Notes: generated by a model from the letters alone, not told the origin. DNA of 64,000 nt from CAWGJF01 sp963822905 (GCA_963822905.1 CAWGJF010000002.1:744001-808000); one strand, 5' to 3'. Shown: positions 52,894 through 61,838, counted from the first letter of the stretch. Translations and numbers: made by a program.

Positions 52894-53922
52894 TCAGGGT
52901 TTACTTTTATGAAACCTATATTCAGAATTTTGCAATGAAGGAAAAGGTTTTGCATTTAGATTATCTCTTCTTCCTGATTCAAATAATATTTTACCTCTAA
53001 AAGCAATCATTGCTGCATTATCCCCGCAAAACTGCATATCAGGAATTACAATTTTCTTTTGATATCTTTTCGCAAGTTTTTTCATTCTTTCTCTTAATAA
53101 ACCATTAGCTGCAACACCACCAACAACACAAACCGTTTCTACATTGATATTTTTTAATGCTTTCTCTGTATTCTTCGTTAGTGCAGAAACAACTGCATTC
53201 TGAAACGAAGCAGCTATGTCAGGTAAATCAAGTTCAGGTATTTTCCCGTCACTAAAATATTTTTGAAGATATCTAAGCACGGCAGTTTTTAGACCGCTGA
53301 ATGAAAAATCATATGGTTCTTTAAGATCTGCAATGGGAAAAGAAATCTTATGAAAGTTCCCTTCCAAAGCAGCTCTTTGAATTTGCGGACCGCCGGGATA
53401 ACCTAGCCCGAGCATTTTTGATACTTTATCAAATGCTTCACCTGCAGCATCATCCAGAGTATTCCCGAGTAAATTAATTTCTGTAAAACTTTTTACATGT
53501 AACAGCAATGTATGACCGCCGGAAACAACCAGGGCAAGAAACGGAAATTCAGGCTTTTCATTCATCAAGAACCCTGAAAAAATGTGTCCCTCTATATGAT
53601 TAACGGCAATAAAGGGTTTATTTAGTGATAAAGCAAGTCCTTTGGCAAAAGTAAAGCCGACAAGCAAAGCACCAATTAATCCTGGACCTGCAGTTGCAGC
53701 AAAAAGATCAATATCTTCAATTTTTATATGCGCTTTTTTTAAAGCATCATCGAGAAGTGGTTTAACAATTTGTAAGTGGGCACGGCTTGAAAGTTCGGGG
53801 ACAACACCGCCATACTTTGAATGAAAATCCTGGGAGGAAATCAAGTTGGCTTTTAGTTTATCTCCAGACATAATTGCAACTGAAGTTTCATCACACGAGC
53901 TTTCGATTCCAACAACAATCAT
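52894..53922 (-). CDS. tsaD: tRNA N6-adenosine threonylcarbamoyltransferase TsaD
   Basis: 342 residues. Transfers the threonylcarbamoyl group to A37 of ANN-reading tRNAs. IESSCDETSVAI at the N-terminus, iron-binding His109 and His113 in AVNHIEGHIFSG, the VSGGHTLL loop, GDAAGEAFDK-type DDAAGEAFDKVSKMLGLGYPGGP, FSFSGLKTA and GGVAANGLLR are all visible. It overlaps the proline dehydrogenase stop by four bases. Confidence 0.97.
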   Translation of the reverse strand: MIVVGIESSCDETSVAIMSGDKLKANLISSQDFHSKYGGVVPELSSRAHLQIVKPLLDDALKKAHIKIEDIDLFAATAGPGLIGALLVGFTFAKGLALSLNKPFIAVNHIEGHIFSGFLMNEKPEFPFLALVVSGGHTLLLHVKSFTEINLLGNTLDDAAGEAFDKVSKMLGLGYPGGPQIQRAALEGNFHKISFPIADLKEPYDFSFSGLKTAVLRYLQKYFSDGKIPELDLPDIAASFQNAVVSALTKNTEKALKNINVETVCVVGGVAANGLLRERMKKLAKRYQKKIVIPDMQFCGDNAAMIAFRGKILFESGRRDNLNAKPFPSLQNSEYRFHKSKP

Positions 53923-54822
53923 CTTCTAAATGTAAAAAATTCTTTAACAATGTGTCCTGCCATATTAGGATTTTCTTTTAATCGCCTGATAGAATATTTG
54001 TACCAGTCTTTTCCAAAAGGGACATAAATTCTGATTTTATAACCATCAGAATTAATTTTTATCACGAAGATCTTCACGCACACCAAGCAGCATTTGAAAT
54101 TCAAATTTATTCTTTGGAATATTTAATTCACTTATTAATTTATAAGCTGAATCAATTAACGGTTTATCATGAGTTGCAATTCCAACATAGTTTCCGTTTT
54201 TCAACATTGCTTCTAATGTTTTGGTATAATTTTCACGAATTGCATTTTTTTCTTTGTATGCAATTGTCGCCGGTTCAACGTAAATTCCTTTACAGAGTCT
54301 GTAGTTTGTTCCAATTTTGTTTAATACAATGGCATCATTGTAAGTTCTTTTCAAATACGCCTGTAAAACAATACCAACGTTATCAAATTCTTCATAAATC
54401 TTTTTGTAAAGATTGATAGTTGTATCTGTGTATGGAGAATCTTCCATATCAATTCTTACAAAATTATCTAATTCTTTTGCACTTTTAGCAAGTTCTTTTA
54501 CCAATTCGTAAGCAAATTCGGGATCAATTGCCAAACCTAATTGAGTCGGTTTGATAGAAAGATTTGCATCGAGCTTTTCTTTATTTATTATTTCCAGAAC
54601 CTGCATGGCTCTTTCTTTTGCTTTGGTAGCTTCTTCTTTGGTGCTTATAGATTCTCCAAGCACATCCATAGTTGCAACTATTCCTTTGGAATTCAATTCT
54701 TTAACCAGATCAACTGCTGATGCGAGTGATTCCCCCGCAATATATTTCCTGGAAAAAATCCAGACCATTTTTACAGGCATCATTTCAACCATTTTAACCA
54801 GAATACTATGAAAGAGTGCCAC
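53919..54822 (-). pseudogene. Proline dehydrogenase, split by a one-base frameshift
   Basis: FAD enzyme that oxidises proline to pyrroline-5-carboxylate. 300 residues when repaired, the usual size for stand-alone ProDH. The main part (ATMDVLGESISTKEEATKAKERAM, LSIKPTQLGLAID, NFVRIDMEDSPYTDTTINLYKK, VLQAYLKRT, YRLCKGIYVEPA, VGIATHDKP, FEFQMLLGVREDLRDK, in parts) stops early at 54052. The tail (INSDGYKIRIYVPFGKDW, YKYSIRRLKENPNMAGHI) goes on in the next frame. One T too many in the run at 54056-54060 explains the break. The GTG start at 54822 has AGGAG six bases upstream. Confidence 0.88.
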
Positions 54823-54872
54823 GCAATTCTCCTAAAATATTTATCTGCAAATTTAATTAAATATTATTTTAG

Positions 54873-55496
54873 TTAATTATCCCGTTTACCAATTATTGAG
54901 TTTAACGAAAATAAAAGTAGTTTAGCTTTTTTAGCTAAATCTTTTTTTGAACCATTATTATAAAATGTAAAATCAGATTGATTTATTTTTTTCTCATCCG
55001 ACAACTGGTTTTCATTTCGTTTACTGAATTGCATTTTACTTATTCTTTTACTTTTTGCAATTCTTTCCCGTCTTAATTCATAATCCGCAATGATTAAAAC
55101 AACATAATCGAACATTTTCTTCAACTTAGCTTCAAATAATAAAGCAGTCTCACAAAATACAATATCATTTTTTTGATGAAGTTCCTGAACTTTCTGATCA
55201 TTTTTTTTTATCACAAGAGGATGTAAGAATTGAATTTAAAGATTGAAGCTTATTCTTATCTGAAAAAACTTTTTCAGCCATATAAGCAGAATTGATTTTA
55301 TCTCCATCAAAAGATTTTTCACCAAATTCTGATATTACTTTTTTTCGAACGATTGGATTATTGAATCCAGAATTGTTTTTGAAACTTCATCCGCATTTAA
55401 AACGGGATAACCAGAATCAATCAGGTAGGACGAAAAGGTTGATTTACCGGAACCAATATTTCCGGTAATTGCAACCTTAATCTTTTTAATTTTCAT
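54873..55496 (-). pseudogene. coaE: Dephospho-CoA kinase, split by two compensating one-base frameshifts
   Basis: Last enzyme of CoA synthesis. The N-terminal part (MKIKKIKVAITGNIGSGKST, P-loop GNIGSGKST, then LNADEVSKTILDS) leaves frame near 55361. A middle part of about 47 codons (NNPIVRKKVISEFGEKSFDG, DKINSAYMAEKVFSDKNKLQ) is in the next frame, and the last part (VIKKNDQKVQELHQK, then DIVFCETALLFEAKLKKMFDYVVLI in parts) returns to the first after 55224. Adding one base at 55361-55362 and removing one at 55224 gives a continuous protein of 207 residues with HPLV in the expected place. It ends before proline dehydrogenase and starts shortly after rny. Confidence 0.85.
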
Positions 55497-55528
55497 AACT
55501 GTATTTAGTTGAGGCAACTCCGCTAATT

Positions 55529-57091
55529 TTATTTAGCGTAGCTAATTTTTCTTACTTCTCTAATCACTGTAACTTTGATCTGACCCGGATATTCCATCTC
55601 TGCTTCAATTTTGGCTGAGATTTCACGGGCAAGTTTATCAGCTAATAAGTCATCAATTTTATCGTGTTCAACAACAACTCTCACTTCTCTTCCAGCCTGG
55701 ATAGCATAGGTCTTTGCCACACCTTCAAAAGATTTCGCCAGAGTCTCAAGATTCTCCAGTCGTTTGACATAACTTTCAAGTGGTTCTCTTCTTGCACCCG
55801 GTCTTGCTCCGCTAATTGCATCCGCAGCCTGAACCAACGCCGCAATCGGGTGTTCCATTTCTATATCTTCGTGATGAGATCCAACCGCATTTACAACAAT
55901 TGCATGTTCGTTATATTTTTTCGTCATATCATAGCCAAGCAAAGCATGCGGTCCCTCAACACTTTTATCAACAGTTTTTCCAATATCATGAAGCAATCCT
56001 GCACGTTTAGCAAGACTGATTTCTAATCCAAGTTCTGCAGCCATTATCCCTGTTAGATAACCAACTTCAATACTGTGTTGCAATAAATTCTGACCAAAAC
56101 TCGATCTGTATTTCATCTTTCCAATATGCTTTATCAATTCATTATGCATATTATGAAGTCCAAGATGCATAACAGCATTCTCACCTTCTTTTATTAATTC
56201 TTCCTCAAGTTCCTGGCGAACTTTTTCAACTACTTCTTCAATTCTTGCAGGATGTATTCTTCCATCTGCAATTAACCTCTCGAGTGAAACTCTTGCAATT
56301 TCTCGTCTGAATTGATCGAATGAAGAAAGGATAACAGCTTCCGGAGTATCATCCACAATTACATCAACACCGGTTGCAGATTCAAAGGCACGAATATTTC
56401 TTCCTTCTTTTCCAATGATTCTGCCCTTCATTTCATCACTTTGAATTTGAACGACAGACACAGTGGTTTCAATGGAATAATCTGCAGCTGATCTTTGTAT
56501 AGATTGAACGATAATTTTCTGTGCTTCTTTTTTAGCTTCAGCTTTTGCTTTGTCGGTTAGTTCTTTAATCAATTGTGCAGAATCAATCTTTGCCTGGTTA
56601 ACCATATTATCGATGAGCATTTTTTTTGCGTCTTCAGAAGTTAAACCGGAGATTGCTTCGAGACGTGCGTTTTGTTCCTGTTCGAGTTTATCTATATCCT
56701 CTTTACGTTGAAGAATTGAGGTTTGCAATTCCTGAAGATCTTTTTCTAATTTCTTATTTTCTCTTTCTTTCTGAAGAATGAGTTCGAACTTTTTCTCACT
56801 GTTTTCTTCTCTTAAAGAAAGTTGCTTTTCAATATTGGCCTGTTTTTGCTTTCTCGCTTGGACTTCTTTATCAAATTCAAGTTTCTTTTTATACCATTCA
56901 TCTTTTACTTCAAGTAATTTTTCCCGTTTGATATTTTTTGATTCTTTGTCTGCATCGGCTACGATTTTCTTTGCTTCTAATTCAGCAGAAGCAAGACTTT
57001 TTTTACCAATTCTCGAATTAAGCATCCAACCCAGGTAGAAAAAAACAACAATAAGAACCACCACCATTGGTATTAACAATAATACATCCAT
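55529..57091 (-). CDS. rny: Ribonuclease Y
   Basis: 520 residues. Membrane-anchored endoribonuclease that starts mRNA decay. One N-terminal membrane helix (LLLIPMVVVLIVVFFYLGW), a long charged coiled coil (about residues 30-205), a KH domain (EMKGRIIGKEGRNIRAFESATG) and an HD domain (RAGLLHDIGKTVD, plus the later GSHHEDIEMEHP with the second metal ligands). The length is standard. It is directly downstream of the putative 6S RNA. The TTTGCCTCCGG stretch just before the ATG reads GGAGGC on the minus strand, a strong Shine-Dalgarno. Confidence 0.97.
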   Translation of the reverse strand: MDVLLLIPMVVVLIVVFFYLGWMLNSRIGKKSLASAELEAKKIVADADKESKNIKREKLLEVKDEWYKKKLEFDKEVQARKQKQANIEKQLSLREENSEKKFELILQKERENKKLEKDLQELQTSILQRKEDIDKLEQEQNARLEAISGLTSEDAKKMLIDNMVNQAKIDSAQLIKELTDKAKAEAKKEAQKIIVQSIQRSAADYSIETTVSVVQIQSDEMKGRIIGKEGRNIRAFESATGVDVIVDDTPEAVILSSFDQFRREIARVSLERLIADGRIHPARIEEVVEKVRQELEEELIKEGENAVMHLGLHNMHNELIKHIGKMKYRSSFGQNLLQHSIEVGYLTGIMAAELGLEISLAKRAGLLHDIGKTVDKSVEGPHALLGYDMTKKYNEHAIVVNAVGSHHEDIEMEHPIAALVQAADAISGARPGARREPLESYVKRLENLETLAKSFEGVAKTYAIQAGREVRVVVEHDKIDDLLADKLAREISAKIEAEMEYPGQIKVTVIREVRKISYAK

Positions 57092-57122
57092 TTTTGCCTC
57101 CGGTACTGTTTAATCAATAGTA

Positions 57123-57318
57123 CCGCTCCATTCCGATCCTAGTGACCAATAGGAAAAACCCTATTCTATCACAGTGGGAATACTCCCGAACGCTTTTTAC
57201 TTCCACTGTTGCATAAGCAAATCTCCGGACAAAGTCCAAAGTTGAGGCCTGTAATACACGCCGAAGTAATACTCCCTATTGCTATGGTGTTAGTTTTCCA
57301 TATTAATATAAGGAGCGG
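57123..57318 (-). ncRNA. ssrS: Probable 6S RNA
   Basis: 196 bases on the minus strand between zapA and rny, a place where 6S RNA is often found. Nested perfect pairings give the 6S shape: the ends close with GGAGCGG (57312-57318) and CCGCTCC (57123-57129); an inner stem is CCTATTG (57275-57281) with CAATAGG (57147-57153); the apical hairpin is an eight-pair stem with a UUU loop (GGAC 57227-57230 with GTCC 57234-57237 as core). A side hairpin (ACAGTGG with CCACTGT, 57171-57209) lies in the 3' strand of the expected central bubble. 6S RNA binds sigma-70 polymerase. Covariance support is needed to be sure. Confidence 0.62.
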
Positions 57319-57331
57319 CGGAGCGGTAAAT

Positions 57332-57628
57332 TTAAGATGGGTCAGACAATTCTGGTTCGCTCAAAAGAAGTTTTAATTTTTTCACCTTATCGGAAGCCTG
57401 GATTAAAAATTCCCTGTTTTTATTCTTTTCAATGAACAAGTCGTAAGCAATGTTTAAACACGCAATAATCGCAATCGTCTGCGAAGCCTGGTCAGGCAGC
57501 TCTTCTTTTGTCTCTTCCATTACTTTATTAACGTAGATAGCAAGCTCTTTTGCTATCTCTTCATTTTCAACTAAGAGGGAATACTCTTTATCAAATATTT
57601 TGATTTTAAGCTTCTTTTTATCTGTCAT
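57332..57628 (-). CDS. zapA: Cell division protein ZapA
   Basis: 98 residues, ZapA-like: short beta segment LKIKIFDKEYSLLVENEEIAKELAIYVNKVMEE (in parts: KIFDKEYSLLVENEE, YVNKVMEE) then a helical coiled coil IAIIACLNIAYDLFIEKNKNRE. ZapA crosslinks FtsZ filaments. It follows the coiled-coil gene by about 30 bases and precedes the 6S-like RNA. Confidence 0.9.
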   Translation of the reverse strand: MTDKKKLKIKIFDKEYSLLVENEEIAKELAIYVNKVMEETKEELPDQASQTIAIIACLNIAYDLFIEKNKNREFLIQASDKVKKLKLLLSEPELSDPS

Positions 57629-57659
57629 TTATGTCTAATCCACCAAACAAACAAATTAA

Positions 57660-57968
57660 TTAAGAACTAACATAATTATCTAATTTAGAAATTAAACCTT
57701 TTATTTTAACTTTCAAAGATTCTCTCTCCTCCTGTGTTAAAGATTTGAATAACGAATTCTCCACTTCCCCTTTTAACAATTCAAGCTCACCTTCCAAACC
57801 TGCAATTTTTTGCTGTAATCCTTTTTTATGCTGATTTGCTTCTTCCAATGATATTTCTAGTTCACTGTTTCTCTCTTCTGTATCACTGCATTTATTTTTG
57901 AGAATTTCAACACGCGATTGAATCGCACCCAATTCCCCAATTAAATTTTCGTATTTTGCCAAGTCCAC
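57660..57968 (-). CDS. Small coiled-coil protein of unknown function
   Basis: 102 residues, nearly all a single coiled coil (IGELGAIQSRVEILKNKCSD, EISLEEANQHKKGLQQKIAG, LEGELELLKGEVENSLFK) with a short amphipathic C-terminal part (SLKVKIKGLISKLDNYVSS). No signal peptide or membrane helix. Its place between pheT (three-base gap) and zapA suggests a division-related role, perhaps like ZapB, but this is only guilt by association. Confidence 0.78.
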   Translation of the reverse strand: MDLAKYENLIGELGAIQSRVEILKNKCSDTEERNSELEISLEEANQHKKGLQQKIAGLEGELELLKGEVENSLFKSLTQEERESLKVKIKGLISKLDNYVSS

Positions 57969-57971
57969 TAC

Positions 57972-60374
57972 TTAATTTCCTCTTAAAACAGCATTAAATT
58001 TATTTTTGATTAAACTGATCAGGTTTAAAAAATCCTTTTCAACTTCATCTTCAGTTAACGTTCGGGTATTGTCGTAATAATCCAAATTTATAGCAATGCT
58101 TCTTTTATTTTCGCCAAGTTCTTTATTTTCATAGATGTCAAAAACATTAACAGCTTTCAACAAAGATGAAGCATTTTTTGTAATGAAATCCTTTACTTCA
58201 GAATATTTTACACTCGAATTAAAAATGAATGCAAAATCTTTTGAAATATTCGGGAATCTCAATGGTTCAATATAACTTTTCTTTTTAGACTTTATTGACT
58301 TCAACCGGTTAAGATCAAATTCAAAACAGAAGACTTCCTGACCAATATCAAATTGTTTAAGAACAGATTTACCTAACTTACCACCAGTTCCAATAAAGGA
58401 ATCATTAAAGTTTTTACTGAACTGATACTCGTAAATAGTTTTTTCAACACTATTATATGAATCCGTTAATTCATTGTCAAGAGTAATTTTAACTAAAAGT
58501 GAATCAATCAATCCTTTAAGGTAAAAGAAATCATATTTCTCTTCTATACTATACCATTCTCTTTTAATCCAGCTTCCGGTAACTGCTATAATAAAATTCG
58601 TCGTTTCTATAAAATCTTCGAATGAATTCAGATCCTTACTTTTTTGTTGAAATACATTTCCGATTTCAAATAAAGCAAGATCTTTTTGATTTTTATTTAT
58701 GTTATTTGATATTGTCTGCAAAGTACCTGCGAGAAGTGAAGTTCTTAAAAAACCCATATCCAAACTTTGTGGATTTGAAATTGCGATAGAATTACCTGAT
58801 AAGTTTGTCATTTTTTCTGACTGGAGAGGATTATTAATCATTTCAAATAATCCAAGGGAAACACAAACCTCTCTTATTTTATCTGCAAACTCCGAATCAT
58901 CTTCCTTCTGTTCTAATGTAATACTGACCTTATTTACTGTTGGAATTTTATCATAGCTGAATATTCTTGCAATCTCTTCAATTAAATCAACTTCTCTTTC
59001 AATATCGGGTCTAAAGAGTGGAACAGAAACTTCCAAAGATTCACCTAAATCTTTTAGTACATTGATTCCGAGCCTGTTTAAGATATTCTGAATCTTTTGT
59101 TTATCAATTTTATAACCAAGTAAGGATTCTACCTTTGCAAGTCTGAGATTAATCTCCTTTAATCCTATTTTTTTTGGATATACATCAATTGAATCCTTAA
59201 CAACTTTTCCTTCACCAAGTTCTGCAATTAATTGTGCTGCTCTATCAGCAACATATAATGTCTTTGAAGGATCAGTACCGCGTTCAAATCTGTAAGATGC
59301 ATCTGTCGAAAGTGTTAAATATTTTGAAGTTTTACGAACAGAAGATGGATTAAAATAAGCACTTTCAATTAAAATATTTTTTGTTTCATTTGTAACTTCA
59401 GAATTTTCTCCACCCATAACTCCGGCAATTGCAACTTCGTTTTTTCCATCACAAATCATTAATGTGTTTTCGGGAAGCTCACGCTCTTTTGAATCAAGCG
59501 TGGTGAATTTAGTTATTTCTTTTGTACTTCGAACAACAATTTTTTTATCAATCAATTTATCCAGATCAAAAGCATGAAGTGGTTGACCCGTTTCGTGGAG
59601 AATAAAATTTGTAATATCCACTACATTGTTAATTGGTCTTAACTCAATTGATGTTAATTTATTTTTCAGCCAAACAGGTGATTCTTTAATTTTAACATCA
59701 ATTACAACTCTTGAAGAATACCTTGGACAATTAACAATATCTTCAATTTCAATCGAAGCATAATCAGATATTTTCTTATCAATTTCTTTAATAATTACTT
59801 TAGGCAGCTTTAGATCTCTGTCAAAAATTGCAGATAGATCTCTTGCAACCCCGATATGCGAAAGCGCATCAGGTCTGTTTGGAGTAATAGCAATTTCCAT
59901 TAAAACATCATTCAATCCTAAGGCTTCAGAAATTGGTGTCCCCTCATTCAAATCATTTTCAAGAATCATAATTCCTGAATGATCATCTCCTAATTCAAGC
60001 TCATCTTCGGCACAAATCATTCCTGAAGATACTATTCCTCTAATTTTGGCTTTCTTAATTTCAAAATTACCTTTTGGAACTATTGCACCAATTTTTGCGA
60101 AAACAATTTTTTGTCCGGCTTCAACATTTGATGCACCACAAATAACTTGTAATTCTTCATTACCATCATTCACAATACAGACAGACAATTTATCAGCGTT
60201 AGAATGTTTTTCTTTAGTAATAACACTTCCAACGACAAAATTTTTATAACGCTCATTCTGATCAACATATTCTTCGACTTCCAATCCGGACATTGTTAGT
60301 TGATGCACAATTTCTTTTACAGAAATTCCACTTAGATCAACATATTCTTTTAACCAGTTAAGAGATATTTTCAT
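57972..60374 (-). CDS. pheT: Phenylalanine-tRNA ligase beta subunit
   Basis: 800 residues. The N-terminal tRNA-binding EMAP-like domain (residues about 40-150: VGSVITKEKHSNADKLSVCIV, VVCGASNV-like LQVICGASNVEAGQKIVFA), the B3/B4 editing domain, B5, and a C-terminal anticodon-binding FDX-ACB domain (LRFPNISKDFAFIFNSSVKYSEV, then RSIAINLDYYDNTRTLTEDEV, in parts). All are complete. It follows pheS by 15 bases. Confidence 0.97.
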   Translation of the reverse strand: MKISLNWLKEYVDLSGISVKEIVHQLTMSGLEVEEYVDQNERYKNFVVGSVITKEKHSNADKLSVCIVNDGNEELQVICGASNVEAGQKIVFAKIGAIVPKGNFEIKKAKIRGIVSSGMICAEDELELGDDHSGIMILENDLNEGTPISEALGLNDVLMEIAITPNRPDALSHIGVARDLSAIFDRDLKLPKVIIKEIDKKISDYASIEIEDIVNCPRYSSRVVIDVKIKESPVWLKNKLTSIELRPINNVVDITNFILHETGQPLHAFDLDKLIDKKIVVRSTKEITKFTTLDSKERELPENTLMICDGKNEVAIAGVMGGENSEVTNETKNILIESAYFNPSSVRKTSKYLTLSTDASYRFERGTDPSKTLYVADRAAQLIAELGEGKVVKDSIDVYPKKIGLKEINLRLAKVESLLGYKIDKQKIQNILNRLGINVLKDLGESLEVSVPLFRPDIEREVDLIEEIARIFSYDKIPTVNKVSITLEQKEDDSEFADKIREVCVSLGLFEMINNPLQSEKMTNLSGNSIAISNPQSLDMGFLRTSLLAGTLQTISNNINKNQKDLALFEIGNVFQQKSKDLNSFEDFIETTNFIIAVTGSWIKREWYSIEEKYDFFYLKGLIDSLLVKITLDNELTDSYNSVEKTIYEYQFSKNFNDSFIGTGGKLGKSVLKQFDIGQEVFCFEFDLNRLKSIKSKKKSYIEPLRFPNISKDFAFIFNSSVKYSEVKDFITKNASSLLKAVNVFDIYENKELGENKRSIAINLDYYDNTRTLTEDEVEKDFLNLISLIKNKFNAVLRGN

Positions 60375-60389
60375 TATATAATTTTCAAA

Positions 60390-61403
60390 TCAGAATTGTT
60401 TGAGAAAACGTAAATCATTTTCATAAATAATTCGTATATCATCAATTCCATATTTCATCATTGCAATTCTTTCAATTCCCATTCCAAAAGCATAACCAGA
60501 ATATTTTTCCGAATCGTAATTAACATATTTAAAGACATTCGGATCGACCATTCCGCAGCCAAGAATTTCTAACCAACCGGTTCCTTTACAAAGTTTACAT
60601 CCTTTTCCATTGCAGTTAAAACAATGAATATCCATTTCAGCACTAGGCTCAGTAAAAGGAAAGAAACTCGGTCTGAACCTGTATGCCAGATCTTTTCCAT
60701 AAAACTGATGTGCAAAAGAAACAAGCGTACCTTTTAATTCAGCAAATGTAACATTCGTATCCACATAAATACCATCAACCTGGTGAAACGTACAATAACT
60801 TCTTGCACTTACAGCTTCATTCCGGAAGACCATTCCCGGCATAATTGCTCTTACGGGAGGCTGTTGCTTTTCCATAATCCTTATTTGGATTGGAGTTGTA
60901 TGTGTACGAAGAACAAAATTTTTACTTATGAAATAAGTATCCTGCATATCTCTTGCAGGATGATCAGGCGGAAAGTTTAACGATTCAAAATTATAATAAT
61001 CAGATTCAACTTCTGGACCTTCAACAATTGAAAATCCAAGACCTTTGAAAATCACTTTTATCTCATCCATCGTTTGAGTCAGGATGTGCTTGCTTCCAAT
61101 ATCAATTTTCTTTCCCGGAAGTGATAGATCAATTCTACTATCAGACTCATATGATTTCTTTTCAAAATCACTTTTCAGCTTTTCATATTTTCCAGTTACT
61201 TCAGAACGTAAAATATTTAATTGTTTTCCAACAGCAGGCTTTTCGTCTTTTGAAACAGATTTTAGTTGATCAAATAACCGGGTAATTATTCCGTTTTTAC
61301 TCAAATATTTGATTCTGAATTTTTCAAGTTGGTCGGAGTTCTGAACAGTTTCCAGGTCGGAAATAAAAGATAATCTTATTTGCTCAATTTCTTCTTTAAG
61401 CAT
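60390..61403 (-). CDS. pheS: Phenylalanine-tRNA ligase alpha subunit
   Basis: 337 residues. An N-terminal coiled coil, then the class-II catalytic core: motif 2 region FRNEAVSARSYCTFHQVDGIYVD (in parts: GMVFRNEAVSA, TFHQVDGI), FRPSFFPFTEPSAEMDI, a four-cysteine CFNCNGKGCKLCKGTGW segment and motif 3 YSGYAFGMGIERIAMMKYGIDDIR. The tandem CxxC pairs in the insert look like a small zinc-binding hairpin. Lies downstream of rplT with a hairpin between them. Confidence 0.97.
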   Translation of the reverse strand: MLKEEIEQIRLSFISDLETVQNSDQLEKFRIKYLSKNGIITRLFDQLKSVSKDEKPAVGKQLNILRSEVTGKYEKLKSDFEKKSYESDSRIDLSLPGKKIDIGSKHILTQTMDEIKVIFKGLGFSIVEGPEVESDYYNFESLNFPPDHPARDMQDTYFISKNFVLRTHTTPIQIRIMEKQQPPVRAIMPGMVFRNEAVSARSYCTFHQVDGIYVDTNVTFAELKGTLVSFAHQFYGKDLAYRFRPSFFPFTEPSAEMDIHCFNCNGKGCKLCKGTGWLEILGCGMVDPNVFKYVNYDSEKYSGYAFGMGIERIAMMKYGIDDIRIIYENDLRFLKQF

Positions 61404-61431
61404 TTTTAATCAGTCGATAATTTAAAGCAAT

Positions 61432-61469
61432 ACCCTCTTTGAGTATAAATTAATAACAACAAAGAGGGT
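61432..61469 (-). terminator. Hairpin (terminator or attenuator) between rplT and pheS
   Basis: ACCCTCTTTG (61432-61441) and CAAAGAGGGT (61460-61469) form a perfect 10-bp stem with an 18-base loop. On the minus strand the stem is followed by ATTGCTTTAAATTAT, a weak U-tract, 29 bases before the pheS ATG. It may reduce read-through into pheST; attenuation control of pheST is known in enteric bacteria, but no Phe-rich leader peptide is seen here. Confidence 0.6.
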
Positions 61470-61475
61470 TTAAAA

Positions 61476-61823
61476 TTAATTAGCAGAAAACTTAACAAGT
61501 TCGCTGAAAGCATTAGGGTCTTCTACAGCAAGACTTGCAAGAATTTTTCGATTGATAACAACACCTTTATCATTCAAAGAATTAATTAGTTTGGAATATG
61601 TTGTTCCATTAATTCTTGCAGCCGCATTTATTCTTACAATCCATAACTGACGGAAGGATCGTTTCTTCAGTTTTCTATCTCTGTAAGCGTGAACCAATCC
61701 TTTTTCAACAGCGGTTTTGGCAACAGTATAAACATTACCTCTGCTGCCCCAGTAACCCTTAGATTGCTTTAATATTTTCTTGCGTCTTTTTCTGGATGCT
61801 ACTTTATTTGTTGCTCGTGGCAT
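61476..61823 (-). CDS. rplT: 50S ribosomal protein L20
   Basis: 115 residues, very basic, standard length. SRKRRKKILKQSKGYWGSRGNVYTVAKTAVEKGLVHAYRDRKLKKRSFRQLWIVRINAA (in parts: KILKQSKGYWGSR, HAYRDRKLKKR, FRQLWIVRINAA). L20 helps early 50S assembly and in other bacteria represses its own operon. It lies 15 bases after rpmI. Confidence 0.98.
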   Translation of the reverse strand: MPRATNKVASRKRRKKILKQSKGYWGSRGNVYTVAKTAVEKGLVHAYRDRKLKKRSFRQLWIVRINAAARINGTTYSKLINSLNDKGVVINRKILASLAVEDPNAFSELVKFSAN

Positions 61824-61838
61824 TTTAGTCTACCTTGT

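Noticed and set aside
35106..54060. Phase variation through homopolymer runs in acd, glgA and proline dehydrogenase
   Set aside because: The runs are only four or five bases long, too short for efficient slippage, and the genes are intracellular metabolic enzymes.
54873..55496. Programmed frameshifting in coaE
   Set aside because: No slippery heptamer with a following pseudoknot is seen, two opposite shifts would be needed, and no CoaE is known to use this.
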